Source: Bacteroidia bacterium (GTDB lineage: Bacteria > Bacteroidota > Bacteroidia > Flavobacteriales > Flavobacteriaceae). Taken from it: 64,000 nt of DNA. The translations under genes were made by a program, and so were the position numbers. Every line of letters starts with the position of its first letter. Positions within the stretch are counted from its first letter, which is position 1. Below the pieces are notes generated by a model, which saw nothing but the letters and a program-made list of their open reading frames with translations, did not search any database and had not been told where the DNA came from. Shown piece by piece: positions 24,846 to 33,950 of the stretch. The stretch spans positions 38,818-102,817 of the forward strand of contig JAUIMB010000013.1 in the NCBI GenBank assembly GCA_030432635.1. Direction: 5' to 3'.

Positions 24846-27224
24846 ATGAAGAAATTGGCTTTCCTTAAGTTACTTTTAATACTCCTTTTCTGTTTTAAGA
24901 GCGGGCAACTTTGGGCTCAGAATGACAGTTTTCAAATCAAGGGATCATTGATAGAAGAAGAAACCAGTCAGGCCATTCCTTATGCGACGGTTGCAATTTA
25001 TGATGCTGAAAACAAGCAATTGATTACTGGAACCACTACAAATGACAATGGCAGTTTTGAAGTAAGGGTTAGCCAAAGTAATGTTTATATTGAAATCAGT
25101 TTTATGGGTTACCAAAGTAAGACCATAACTACATTTTCTATTTCAAACGACATCATAGATCTTGGTACGATTGCAATTGCACCAGATAACCAATCTTTAG
25201 ATGAAGTCTTGGTTGTTGGTGAAACTTCTAAAACCGTATTTAAACTAGACAAACGGGTTTTCAATGTTGGAACAGATATTAGCAGTACAGGTGTTAGTGC
25301 CTTGGAAGTTTTAAATAATGTACCTTCTGTCAATGTCAATATCGAAGGTGAAATAAGTCTGCGTGGTAGTGGTGGTGTACAAATTTTGATTAACGGAAAA
25401 CCTTCAGTATTGGCCGATCAATCGAGCAATGCGCTTGGAACGATTACAGCCGATATGATTGAAAGCATTGAAGTTATCACCAATCCGTCAGCTAAATATG
25501 AAGCCTCAGGAACTTCCGGAATTTTAAATATCATTTTAAAGAAAGAGGAAAAAACTGGCTGGAACGGTTCGATTTCAGCAAATACTGGGATTCCTGACAA
25601 CCACAGTATTGGAGGAAGTATCAACCGACGTACCGAGAAATTCAACTTGTTTACCCAATTTGGAGTTGGATACCGATCACTGCCTAGAGATAGAGAGTCT
25701 TCCAACCGGAATCTAATCAATGATGAGACCATTTTCAGTACAGGAGAAGAGTTTAGAAACGAAACCTTTTTCAACATCACATTAGGAACAGATTATCACC
25801 TCAACGAATTCAACGTATTGACATTATCTGGTAATTTTGCTTATGAAATTGAAGACCAGCCTTCGGAAACATTCTTTAGTTATTTTGAACAAGGTGATCT
25901 AACCTCAAGATGGCAAAGAAACGAAACCACTGAAGCAACCAACCCTAAATGGCAATATGAATTCAATTGGAAAAAAACCTTTCAAAACAATGAAGACCAT
26001 ACCTTTCAACTGAGCGCATTGGGTAGTTTTTTTGGCAAGGATCAATCCTCAGATTTCTCAGATATCACACTAGAAGGCACCAATGTAGATAACAACCAAA
26101 AAACAGCTACCGACTTTCAACAAGCAGATTATACGTTTAAGGCCGATTATGTCAATCCGATTAGTGAAAAATACACCTTAGAAGCTGGAGTACAGTATGT
26201 AATCAATGATGTGGGTAACGACTTCGAAGTGCAGGATTTAGTAGGGAATACCTTTGTGACCAATACAGATTTGACCAACAATTTCGAATGGAACCAAAAA
26301 GTATTTGGTGTATACACCACTGGTGCTTATGAAAACGATACTTGGGGATTAAAAGTTGGACTTCGTATAGAAAACACCGATTTAAATACTTTGCTCACCA
26401 ATACCAATACAACCAATTCAAGCAACTACACAAATTTGTTTCCTACCTTTCATTCATCATATAAATTCAGTGAGAATTTTTCGTTGCAAGCAGGTTATTC
26501 AAAACGCATATTTAGGCCACGATTATGGGACCTCAACCCGTTTTTCAATATCAGGAATAATTTCAACATCAGTACTGGTAACCCTAATTTGCAGCCAGAG
26601 TTTACCAACTCTTATGAATTGACCAGCATCTATAAAATTGGAAAAGCCAACCTAAGTTCAAGTCTATATCACAGATATACAACAGACGTTGTTGAACGCG
26701 TTTCAACATTTGAGGATAACGTCACATTGTCCTCACCTGAAAATATCGGAACCAACTCTACCATTGGATTTGAGACCAACGGAAAATACAGTCCAGCAAA
26801 ATGGCTCACGCTAACAGGTGACTTCAACTTCAATTACTTTAATAGAAAAGGAACTTTTGAAACCCAAGTATTTGATTTTAACGGTAGTCAATGGTCATCA
26901 CGACTAGGCTCTAAAATTGGGATTACATCTGATCTTGATTTGGAGTTGACCGGAAATTACCGTTCTGGCTTTGAGACCATTCAAGGTGACCAAAGTGGTT
27001 TTGCATTTTTAGATGTAGGTGTTCGAAAGAAAATAATTAAAGGTAAAATTGTGGTTAACCTCGGAATTAGGGATGTTTTTGCCTCAAGAATTCAAGAACG
27101 CTTTGTGAACCAGCCCAACTTTGAAACGTATAGTTTTAGTCAGCGAGGTCGTTTCATTACATTAGGAGTAAGCTATGGTTTCGGTAAAGGAGAAGCAATG
27201 ACTTATTCTGGAAGACGACGATAA
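24846..27224 (+). CDS. TonB-dependent receptor with carboxypeptidase-regulatory-like N-domain
   Basis: The product is 792 residues from ATG 24846, where the signal peptide MKKLAFLKLLLILLFCF..WAQ begins. Residues about 28-110 are the CarboxypepD_reg-like/Ig domain (FQIKGSLIEEETSQAIPYATVAIYD). The plug has GVSALEVLNNVPSVNV, SLRGSGGVQILINGKPS and ESIEVITNPSAKYEASG. The remainder is a 22-strand-type barrel ending GVSYGFG. Proteins with this plug pattern belong to the outer-membrane beta-barrel family (OMP_b-brl_3). It imports an unknown large substrate. It is transcribed divergently from the LytS/LytTR pair. Confidence 0.9.
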   Translation: MKKLAFLKLLLILLFCFKSGQLWAQNDSFQIKGSLIEEETSQAIPYATVAIYDAENKQLITGTTTNDNGSFEVRVSQSNVYIEISFMGYQSKTITTFSISNDIIDLGTIAIAPDNQSLDEVLVVGETSKTVFKLDKRVFNVGTDISSTGVSALEVLNNVPSVNVNIEGEISLRGSGGVQILINGKPSVLADQSSNALGTITADMIESIEVITNPSAKYEASGTSGILNIILKKEEKTGWNGSISANTGIPDNHSIGGSINRRTEKFNLFTQFGVGYRSLPRDRESSNRNLINDETIFSTGEEFRNETFFNITLGTDYHLNEFNVLTLSGNFAYEIEDQPSETFFSYFEQGDLTSRWQRNETTEATNPKWQYEFNWKKTFQNNEDHTFQLSALGSFFGKDQSSDFSDITLEGTNVDNNQKTATDFQQADYTFKADYVNPISEKYTLEAGVQYVINDVGNDFEVQDLVGNTFVTNTDLTNNFEWNQKVFGVYTTGAYENDTWGLKVGLRIENTDLNTLLTNTNTTNSSNYTNLFPTFHSSYKFSENFSLQAGYSKRIFRPRLWDLNPFFNIRNNFNISTGNPNLQPEFTNSYELTSIYKIGKANLSSSLYHRYTTDVVERVSTFEDNVTLSSPENIGTNSTIGFETNGKYSPAKWLTLTGDFNFNYFNRKGTFETQVFDFNGSQWSSRLGSKIGITSDLDLELTGNYRSGFETIQGDQSGFAFLDVGVRKKIIKGKIVVNLGIRDVFASRIQERFVNQPNFETYSFSQRGRFITLGVSYGFGKGEAMTYSGRRR

Positions 27225-27382
27225 ATCAGAACACCAAAAAAAAGCGCATAAGAAAATGCTTCTCTAAGCTGAACATGGTCTGTTCTTACCAATAAAAAGG
27301 TATTGTTTTCTGCTATATCTCAGCATTTTACTACTTTAGCATTAAGAATAATAAGCTAAAACTAACTTGATTACCTCTAGAA

Positions 27383-27760
27383 ATGAAAGTCACAGCTGAG
27401 AAAAATGAACAGGTCGCCAAAATGGTATTCGGATCCATTTACCCATTATACCTAAACAGATTAGAGAGAAACGGTAGAACGAAAGACGAACTTAATCAAG
27501 TGCTTACCTGGTTTACTGGTTATGACTCAGAGACCTTACAAACCCTTATCGATGAAAAAGTAACGTTTAGGACATTTTTTCAGAACGCTAAAATACACCC
27601 TAACGCACACATGATTAAAGGTGTGGTTTGTGGTTATCGTATTGAGGAAATTGAGGAAGAGTTTGAATTGTACAAACAATGTCGACAAATGGAAAAACTG
27701 ATTGATGAATTGGCAAGAGGTCGCAAAATGGAGAAGATTCTGCGCGAAGAAAAGAAATAA
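27383..27760 (+). CDS. DUF2200 family protein
   Basis: The product is 125 residues, the full family length. The N-terminal VFGSIYPLYLNRLERNGRTKDELNQVLTW and IHPNAHMIKGVVCGYRIEEI strings are the conserved DUF2200 core. The C-terminus is a charged helix. No signal peptide or membrane segment is present, so it is cytoplasmic. Structures in this family exist, but a biochemical role is not known to me. It converges on holA, 42 bp away. Confidence 0.85.
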   Translation: MKVTAEKNEQVAKMVFGSIYPLYLNRLERNGRTKDELNQVLTWFTGYDSETLQTLIDEKVTFRTFFQNAKIHPNAHMIKGVVCGYRIEEIEEEFELYKQCRQMEKLIDELARGRKMEKILREEKK

Positions 27761-27802
27761 ACAGATTGTGGACATTCTCTTCTTCGACGAAGGTCAAATG
27801 AT

Positions 27803-28807
27803 TTAATTGAAAATTTTCACCAAAAGCTCCTTTAGTAAATCTCCTTGAGAAATAGCATTGGCACCTACACCTTTGCTTTTAACATCAAATTCACGAAGCG
27901 TTGCCACCACCTGACTTACTTTTTTCATCGGAAAATTGCGTACTGCAGTTAGATATTCATTCACAAAATAAGGGTTGATACCTAATGCTGAAGTAATATT
28001 TCTCGGATTTTTATCATGCATACCGTGAATGTGCAACAACTGGGAAAAGAAACTGAACAATAAAGACACTGTCATTACCATCGGATTATCCTTTGGGTTA
28101 TCAGCAAAATAATTTATTATCTTAAACGCCTTTACGGCATTGCGTTCTCCAATAGCTTTACGAAGCTCAAAATTATTATAATCTTTACTGATCCCTATAT
28201 TCACTTCGATATCTTCCGCAGAAATTTGAGTACCTTCTGGCAAGATGATTTTTAACTTTTGGAGCTCATTGTTGATTTTGCTTAAATCTGTCCCTAGAAA
28301 CTCAACCAACATTTGGGCAGCCTTGGGTGAAATGGTATAATTTTGACCAGAAAGCACACGACGAATCCAATCGGCTACTTGGTTCTCATATAGCTTTTTA
28401 CTTTCAAAAACTACTCCAGATTCCTTTAACGCCTTATACAAAGCTTTACGCTTGTCTATTTTCTTATACTTGTAGTTAAGCACCAAAACAGTTGTTGGTT
28501 GCGGCTGTTTAGCGTAAGCGATTAGCTTTTCAATGGTTCTGGATAAATCCTGCGCTTCCTTTACAACAACAACTTGATAATCGGCCATCATCGGAAAACG
28601 TTTGGCATTGCTAATGATCTCTTCAACTGAGACATCACGACCATAAAGCATCATTTGGTTAAACCCTTTCTCTTCCTCAGAAAGCACATTTTCTTCAATA
28701 TAATTCGAGATGGCATCAATATAATAAGGTTCCTCACCCATTAAAAAGTAAATAGGCTTAATGTTTCCTTTCTTGATATCGGCAACAATTTGCTTGACCT
28801 CGTTCAT
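27803..28807 (-). CDS. holA: DNA polymerase III subunit delta
   Basis: The product is 334 residues from ATG 28807 (MNEVKQIVADIKKG); a longer frame starts at 28828 but adds only seven unsupported residues. The clamp-loader delta pattern is visible: IKPIYFLMGEEPYYIDAI at the N-terminus, RDVSVEEIISNAKRFPMMAD, and LVEFLGTDLSKINNELQKL. It opens the beta sliding clamp during replication. Position beside a divergent HsdR_N-like gene is conserved in flavobacteria. Confidence 0.92.
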   Translation of the reverse strand: MNEVKQIVADIKKGNIKPIYFLMGEEPYYIDAISNYIEENVLSEEEKGFNQMMLYGRDVSVEEIISNAKRFPMMADYQVVVVKEAQDLSRTIEKLIAYAKQPQPTTVLVLNYKYKKIDKRKALYKALKESGVVFESKKLYENQVADWIRRVLSGQNYTISPKAAQMLVEFLGTDLSKINNELQKLKIILPEGTQISAEDIEVNIGISKDYNNFELRKAIGERNAVKAFKIINYFADNPKDNPMVMTVSLLFSFFSQLLHIHGMHDKNPRNITSALGINPYFVNEYLTAVRNFPMKKVSQVVATLREFDVKSKGVGANAISQGDLLKELLVKIFN

Positions 28808-28859
28808 GATTGATAATTCAATAATCAAACACCGAAAATTAAAAATTCAAAGTCGGCTT

Positions 28860-28889
28860 TTGGTATTCAGTTTTAGTAGAGTAACTTTG
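28860..28889 (+). promoter_or_regulatory. Promoter with consensus TTG-N19-TAACTTTG
   Basis: TTG at 28860-28862 and a perfect -7 box TAACTTTG at 28882-28889 are separated by 19 bp. The start codon of the HsdR_N-like gene follows 21 bp later. This is the best full promoter in the window and supports the start I chose at 28911. Confidence 0.75.
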
Positions 28890-28910
28890 AAAAAATCCTT
28901 GATTACGTAT

Positions 28911-29369
28911 ATGCAGGAATTAAATTTTCCACAGTTTTCATTTCGATTCAAAAGTAACGAAAATAAAGTTTCCATTTTTGATGTGATTCGCAAAAAATTT
29001 GTTGTTTTACAACCCGAAGAATGGGTGCGTCAACATTGTGTAAAGTACTTGATTGAAGTTAAAAAATACCCGAAATCCTTAATTAATGTTGAAAAGGAAC
29101 TGAAGATCAACAAACTATCAAAACGCTACGATATAGTGGTCTACAATCCTGATGGTAGCATTCAACTCATTGTCGAATGTAAATCCCATAAGATAAAGAT
29201 CGACCAAAACACATTTGACCAGATTGCGCGATACAATTTAACGCTAAACGCGAGTTATTTGATGGTCACTAACGGAATTAATCACTATTATTGCGTGATG
29301 GATAAGCAGAACCAACGTTATAAGTTTTTACGCGATATTCCTGCATACACTAATACCAATACATTCTGA
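28911..29369 (+). CDS. HsdR N-terminal-domain (restriction-endonuclease-fold) protein
   Basis: The product is 152 residues from ATG 28911, directly below a consensus promoter. It carries the HSDR_N_2-type fold: QPEEWVRQHCVKYLI, then RYDIVVYNPDG and IVECKSH, giving the D...ExK nuclease signature, and a QIARYN helix. Type I restriction enzymes use this domain to cut DNA, but no HsdM or HsdS gene is near. Stand-alone copies beside holA are common in Bacteroidetes, so a role in DNA repair or replication is more likely than restriction. The stop TGA overlaps the probable start of the next gene. Confidence 0.85.
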   Translation: MQELNFPQFSFRFKSNENKVSIFDVIRKKFVVLQPEEWVRQHCVKYLIEVKKYPKSLINVEKELKINKLSKRYDIVVYNPDGSIQLIVECKSHKIKIDQNTFDQIARYNLTLNASYLMVTNGINHYYCVMDKQNQRYKFLRDIPAYTNTNTF

Positions 29370-30346
29370 AAACAGCTGTTGTCATATTGAATTGGAACGG
29401 AAGACCATTATTGGAGCAGTTCCTACCTTCAGTGATCCAACATTCAGAAGGTGCAACTGTCTATGTTGCTGATAATGCCTCGTCAGATGATTCGGTTGAA
29501 TTTGTAAAGACACATTTTCCGCAGGTCAAAATCATACAAAATAGTAGTAATGGTGGTTATGCCAAAGGATATAATGATGCTTTGAAGCATATTGATGCAG
29601 ATATCTATTGTTTGCTTAATAGTGACATAGAAGTTACACCGAATTGGCTCACTCCTATTCTAACCGAATTTAAAACCAATCCTTCGACCGCAATTGTTCA
29701 ACCTAAAATTCTAGACTTTAAAAGAAAATCATATTTTGAATATGCTGGAGCTGCAGGAGGATTTATAGACAAATATGGATATCCGTATTGTAGAGGACGT
29801 ATTTTTGACACGGTTGAAGAAGACAATGGACAATTTGATGATAATTGCTCAATTTTTTGGGCCTCAGGTGCATGTTTATTCATCAGAAAGGAAGTTTTTG
29901 ATACCTTAAACGGTTTTGATGAAAGTTACTTTGCACATTTTGAGGAAATCGATCTTTGTTGGCGCGCTTTTAATTCAGGACGCCAAGTCAGATACGTTGG
30001 CACATCTAAGGTATATCATGTTGGTGGAGCCACACTAAAATCGGCAAACCCAAGAAAAACCTATCTCAATTTTAGAAACAGCCTGTTTACCTTAACAAAA
30101 AATGCCAATGGTGTTCTTTTTAAGATTATAGTGATACGACTCATCCTTGATGGCATCGCAGGACTTAAGTTTTTACTAAATTTAAAGCCTACACATTGTG
30201 TCGCTGTATTGAAAGCTCATTTTAGTTTTTACATACACTTACCCATCTTGCTAAAGCAACGAAAACACTTACCGAAACAAACTGGCTATTATCAAGCGAC
30301 ATCCATAGTATGGTCGTATTTCATCAAAGGAAAACGGAACTTCTGA
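29366..30346 (+). CDS. Glycosyltransferase family 2, rhamnosyltransferase-like
   Basis: The product is 326 residues if translation starts at CTG 29366. The GT2 core is clear: AVVILNWNG (first beta strand), VYVADNASSDDSVEFV, YCLLNSDIEVTPNWL with the D-x-D-like NSD, and a late HFEEIDLCWRAF with the E-D/E catalytic region. The first ATG-like alternative, TTG 29387, would remove the first beta strand. Starting at CTG gives an overlap CTGA with the previous stop, like the common ATGA arrangement. It probably adds a sugar to a surface polysaccharide or lipid-linked precursor. The C-terminal region has hydrophobic stretches that could bind the membrane. Confidence 0.85.
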   Translation: MKTAVVILNWNGRPLLEQFLPSVIQHSEGATVYVADNASSDDSVEFVKTHFPQVKIIQNSSNGGYAKGYNDALKHIDADIYCLLNSDIEVTPNWLTPILTEFKTNPSTAIVQPKILDFKRKSYFEYAGAAGGFIDKYGYPYCRGRIFDTVEEDNGQFDDNCSIFWASGACLFIRKEVFDTLNGFDESYFAHFEEIDLCWRAFNSGRQVRYVGTSKVYHVGGATLKSANPRKTYLNFRNSLFTLTKNANGVLFKIIVIRLILDGIAGLKFLLNLKPTHCVAVLKAHFSFYIHLPILLKQRKHLPKQTGYYQATSIVWSYFIKGKRNF

Positions 30347-30407
30347 TTGTTCATAAAAGTGTTAAAAATTTAGTTAAATACGATAATACCATGTGTTCTT
30401 TTCTATA

Positions 30408-30415
30408 ATTTTGGT
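30408..30415 (+). promoter_or_regulatory. -7 promoter box TAATTTTG of the OmpA lipoprotein gene
   Basis: An exact TAnnTTTG match lies 33 bp before the start codon at 30449. No TTG is visible at the -33 position. Confidence 0.5.
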
Positions 30416-30448
30416 GTATTCTTTTAAGAACTAATTATAAATGATATT

Positions 30449-31306
30449 ATGAAAAAATTAATGCTATTTAGTGTGGTCGGAATGTTAATCTTAACGTCGT
30501 GTGTATCGAAAAAAGAACATATGGCATTACAGAACAAATATGAAGAAACACAGGATTTACTCAATACCGCAACTGTAAAACTAAACAGTTGCCTATCTGA
30601 TAAAGCAGCTGCTATGGCTCGTGTAGAAACCATGAAAGAGCAGTTGGACGATTTGCGAAAAGCAAATCAAGATTTGATTGATACCAAAGGTAATTTGACA
30701 ACCTTGACTCAAAAAGGCGCAGAAAACCTAGAAAAATCGCTCGAAAGTCTTAAGGAAAAGGATTTAAAGATTTCGCGACTTCAAGATGCCTTGAACAAAA
30801 AAGACAGTGTTACTTTGGCTATTGTCTCTAGTTTGAAAAAAGCAGTCGGTATTAATGATCCTGATATTGAGGTTAATGTCGAAAAAGGTGTTGTGTTTAT
30901 TTCAATTGCCGATAAGCTATTATTTAAGAGCGGAAGCTACAATGTTACTAGTAAAGCACAAGAAGTACTTGCTAAGGTTGCAAAAGTGATCAACAGTAAA
31001 CCAAATTTCGAAGCGATGGTTGAAGCACATACTGATAATGTACCTTATCAAAAAGGTGTACTTTTAGACAACTGGGATTTAAGTGTAAAAAGAGCTACTT
31101 CAGTTGTTAGGGTTTTGGAAAGTTTAGAGGTCAATCCGCAACAATTGGTTGCTGCAGGACGTAGCTACCATGTGCCTTTAGTTGAAAATGACACTGCTGA
31201 AAACAGAGCCAAAAACAGACGTACTAGAATTGTAGTTATGCCAAAAATTGATCAATTCTATGAAATGATCGAAGAGGAAATGAAAAACTTATCCGCTGAA
31301 GGATAA
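30449..31306 (+). CDS. OmpA family peptidoglycan-associated lipoprotein
   Basis: The product is 285 residues. A signal peptide ends at LTSC (lipobox Cys18). Residues about 25-130 are a long coiled coil rich in Lys, Glu and Leu. Residues about 150-275 are the OmpA/MotB domain with VEAHTDNVPYQ and NRAKNRRTRIVV, which binds diaminopimelate in peptidoglycan. It anchors the outer membrane to the wall. It is followed by a strong terminator. Confidence 0.9.
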   Translation: MKKLMLFSVVGMLILTSCVSKKEHMALQNKYEETQDLLNTATVKLNSCLSDKAAAMARVETMKEQLDDLRKANQDLIDTKGNLTTLTQKGAENLEKSLESLKEKDLKISRLQDALNKKDSVTLAIVSSLKKAVGINDPDIEVNVEKGVVFISIADKLLFKSGSYNVTSKAQEVLAKVAKVINSKPNFEAMVEAHTDNVPYQKGVLLDNWDLSVKRATSVVRVLESLEVNPQQLVAAGRSYHVPLVENDTAENRAKNRRTRIVVMPKIDQFYEMIEEEMKNLSAEG

Positions 31307-31339
31307 TAATTTCCATAAACATTCAGTGTATGAATATGA

Positions 31340-31370
31340 AAGCCCAATCAAAAGATTGGGCTTATTTTTT
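31340..31370 (+). terminator. Intrinsic terminator after the OmpA lipoprotein gene
   Basis: A perfect 10-bp stem, AAGCCCAATC (31340-31349) with GATTGGGCTT (31354-31363), has an AAAA loop and is followed by ATTTTTT. It lies 33 bp after the stop codon. Confidence 0.9.
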
Positions 31371-31419
31371 ATGGTGTTCTGAAAACATAACATAAGAGCA
31401 TTTTCAAGGATTAACTCTA

Positions 31420-32040
31420 CTAAAATATATCCAAGCTACCTTTTCCTTCCCTAACAACAATAGGCTCACTTTCAGATAAATCAATGACTGTTGAGGCCTC
31501 ATTTCCGCCATAACCACCATCAATGACCAAATCCACGAGATTATCCCATTTTTCTAGAATCAATTCAGGATCTGTGGTATACTCAATGACGTAATCCTCA
31601 TCACGAATAGAGGTTGAAATAATTGGATTTCCCAATTGTCGTACAATTTCTAAGGCAATGGCATTATCTGGCACCCGAATTCCGACAGTCTTTTTCTTTT
31701 TAAATGGATGAGGCAAACTCTTTGAGCCTGGTAAAATAAAGGTATAGGGTCCAGGAAGTGCTCGTTTCAATATTTTAAATGTGCTTGTGTCGATTTGTTT
31801 CACGTAGTCACTGAGATTACTCAAGTCTTCGCAGATAAATGAGAAATTAGACTTTTCAAGTTTAACACCCTTAATCTTGGCGATGCGTTCCAAAGCTTTC
31901 ATATTGGTTATATCACAACCCAAACCATAAACCGTATCAGTTGGATAAATGACCAATCCTCCTGATTTCAAGACATCAATAACCTTTCTAATTTGTTTGG
32001 GATTGGGATTTTCCTCATATATTTTAACCAACTCTGCCAT
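31420..32040 (-). CDS. tsaC: L-threonylcarbamoyladenylate synthase (Sua5/YrdC/TsaC)
   Basis: The product is 206 residues, the single-domain length. The YrdC fold is marked by GGLVIYPTDTVYGLGCD near residue 28, KSNFSFICEDLS, and the KPLTL-like GPYTFILPGS. It makes threonylcarbamoyl-AMP from threonine, bicarbonate and ATP for the t6A modification of tRNA. It is transcribed alone, converging on the OmpA gene. Confidence 0.9.
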   Translation of the reverse strand: MAELVKIYEENPNPKQIRKVIDVLKSGGLVIYPTDTVYGLGCDITNMKALERIAKIKGVKLEKSNFSFICEDLSNLSDYVKQIDTSTFKILKRALPGPYTFILPGSKSLPHPFKKKKTVGIRVPDNAIALEIVRQLGNPIISTSIRDEDYVIEYTTDPELILEKWDNLVDLVIDGGYGGNEASTVIDLSESEPIVVREGKGSLDIF

Positions 32041-32087
32041 AATATTGTAACTTTCATTGCGTTTACAATGTAACCAATAAATTTATT

Positions 32088-32954
32088 ATGAAAGCCGTCA
32101 AGTTTCTTTTTATATTGTTTTTGGCCTCAGCAATGAACTTCTCATGTTCTGATGATGGTATCAACCCAAATGATCTGGAAGATGGCTCTCCTTTGGAGTA
32201 TAGGCAAGAACTCAATGTTTCCTACGGAAGCGACAGTGATCAAGTCTTTGACATTTACTTACCTGCTAACCGTAACTTAGACACGAAGGTTATGATTTTA
32301 GTTCATGGTGGTGGTTGGACATCTGGCGACAAAGGCGATATGAATCCGATCAAGGATTTAATTCGTCAGGACCTTTCTAATATCGCGATAGTCAATATTA
32401 ATTATAGGCTGGCCAATGACAGTAATCCACCCTATCCAATGCAAATAAACGACATTACTTCAGTCATTAATTTTTTAAAAAACCATCAAAACGACTATAT
32501 TATTTCTGATGACATTGGATTTATAGGTACTAGTGCTGGCGCACATTTATCAATGCTCTGGAGCTATGCATTCGATAGTGAAAATGATGTTCGGATGGTC
32601 GCAAGTATTGTTGGGCCAACAAATTTTACCGATCCAGCTTACCTCAACAATGAAAATCCATTACTTCAGGAGATCCTTGATGTTTATGGTGTTGAACCGA
32701 CAACTGCCTTTTTGGAAGAAGTAAGTCCGTATCATCAAGTGACAGCTTCGGCACCACCAACCATTTTGTTTTATGGAGGACTCGACCCTTTGATTCCTAC
32801 AAGCCAAGGTGTTGACATGCAAGCGAGATTAGAAAACCTTGGTGTCACTCACCAATTTACTTTATATCCAAATGCAGGCCATGGTTGGTTTGGACTTGAA
32901 CTAATTGACACCTGGACGAAACTAAGGACTTTTACCGAAACGCATTTACAGTAA
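32088..32954 (+). CDS. Alpha/beta hydrolase lipoprotein (esterase/lipase-like)
   Basis: The product is 288 residues. The signal peptide ends at NFSC (lipobox Cys20). The oxyanion motif LVHGGGWTSGDKG, the nucleophile elbow GTSAGAHL with Ser149, an acidic residue in GGLDPLIP and the His of NAGHGWFG give a complete catalytic triad of the hormone-sensitive-lipase / BD-FAE type. It probably hydrolyses short esters such as acetyl groups on carbohydrates at the cell surface. It may be co-transcribed with the aspartyl protease gene 40 bp downstream. Confidence 0.88.
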   Translation: MKAVKFLFILFLASAMNFSCSDDGINPNDLEDGSPLEYRQELNVSYGSDSDQVFDIYLPANRNLDTKVMILVHGGGWTSGDKGDMNPIKDLIRQDLSNIAIVNINYRLANDSNPPYPMQINDITSVINFLKNHQNDYIISDDIGFIGTSAGAHLSMLWSYAFDSENDVRMVASIVGPTNFTDPAYLNNENPLLQEILDVYGVEPTTAFLEEVSPYHQVTASAPPTILFYGGLDPLIPTSQGVDMQARLENLGVTHQFTLYPNAGHGWFGLELIDTWTKLRTFTETHLQ

Positions 32955-32993
32955 AAAACTGTAACATTCTAGGCAAACTTCCGTCTTTTAAAT

Positions 32994-33950
32994 ATGAAGA
33001 ACCTGTTCTGCTATGTCTGGATTATACTGTTCTCATTTAGCGCTTTTGCAAATGATCTCATTCCGCGTTCAATTTCATTTCCTAAAGCAGAAATCTTAAG
33101 TGAACACACAACGCGTATTCCATTCAAAGTTATTGACAACCTCATTATCATTGAAGCCGAACTACTGAACCAAAAAGGCAATTTTATTATTGACACAGGT
33201 TCTGAAACACTAATCCTGAATGCTGCGCATTTCAATTCATCCACAACGTCAAAGTCAAGGTCAACCTCTGGTGTACTGGATGTCATTGACAATCCCTTGG
33301 AAAAGCGACTGAGTGAGTTTACCATTAATGACCTTGTTCTCAAAGGAAAAAACTCAGACGTGATTAACTTATCGCATATTGAGAAAAGTAAAAAAATACA
33401 TTTATTGGGTATCATTGGCTATAACATCCTTAAAGATTATGAGGTTTTTATCGATATGTTCTTAAATCAAATCACCTTATCGCGTGTCAATGCAAAAGGA
33501 GAACGATTGGATGCTAGAAGATTTTTGGAAACCATTGTTGATACGGTTGATTTTAAGCTTAAAAAACATACCATTGTATTGGAAACATATGTTAATGAGC
33601 AAAAATTTAGATTTGGTTTGGATTCTGGAGCCGAATACAATCAAATCAATAAACGAACCAGTAAAAAAATCCTGAAGTATTTTAAACCCTCCAGGCGCTT
33701 AATGCTTGTGGGTGCAAGCGGACGAAAAATTGAGGTTTTGGCAGGAAAATTGTATCGTGTAAAATTATCAGACAATATCTATTTTGCACCAATGGAAACC
33801 ATTTTAACAAATATGAGCCATATGAACGAAGCGTTTGGAACGAGTTTAGACGGTATTTTGGGCTATGAATTTTTCCGACAGCAGCGAACCATTATAAATT
33901 ATAAAAAAGAAAAGCTTTATTTTGTGGCATTCCCTATATTAAAACAATGA
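32994..33950 (+). CDS. Exported aspartyl protease-like protein (retropepsin fold, two active-site motifs)
   Basis: The product is 318 residues with a signal peptide (1-19, ending AFA). Two retropepsin-like lobes are visible: FIIDTGSETLILN with Asp67-Thr-Gly, and GLDSGAEYNQIN with Asp210-Ser-Gly. Each is followed later by a hydrophobic-hydrophobic-Gly (GIIGYN and GILGYEF). Having both halves in one chain fits a monomeric bilobal protease. Substrate is unknown. The stop overlaps the next start by four bases (ATGA), so its product and the three-CBM protein are made together. Confidence 0.85.
   Translation: MKNLFCYVWIILFSFSAFANDLIPRSISFPKAEILSEHTTRIPFKVIDNLIIIEAELLNQKGNFIIDTGSETLILNAAHFNSSTTSKSRSTSGVLDVIDNPLEKRLSEFTINDLVLKGKNSDVINLSHIEKSKKIHLLGIIGYNILKDYEVFIDMFLNQITLSRVNAKGERLDARRFLETIVDTVDFKLKKHTIVLETYVNEQKFRFGLDSGAEYNQINKRTSKKILKYFKPSRRLMLVGASGRKIEVLAGKLYRVKLSDNIYFAPMETILTNMSHMNEAFGTSLDGILGYEFFRQQRTIINYKKEKLYFVAFPILKQ

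Noticed and set aside
27760..27802. CTTCG-A-CGAAG repeat between DUF2200 and holA as a bidirectional terminator
   Set aside because: The stem is short and neither side has a good U-run.
28911..29369. HsdR_N-like gene as part of a restriction-modification system
   Set aside because: No HsdM, HsdS or helicase part of HsdR is nearby; the neighbours are holA and a glycosyltransferase.
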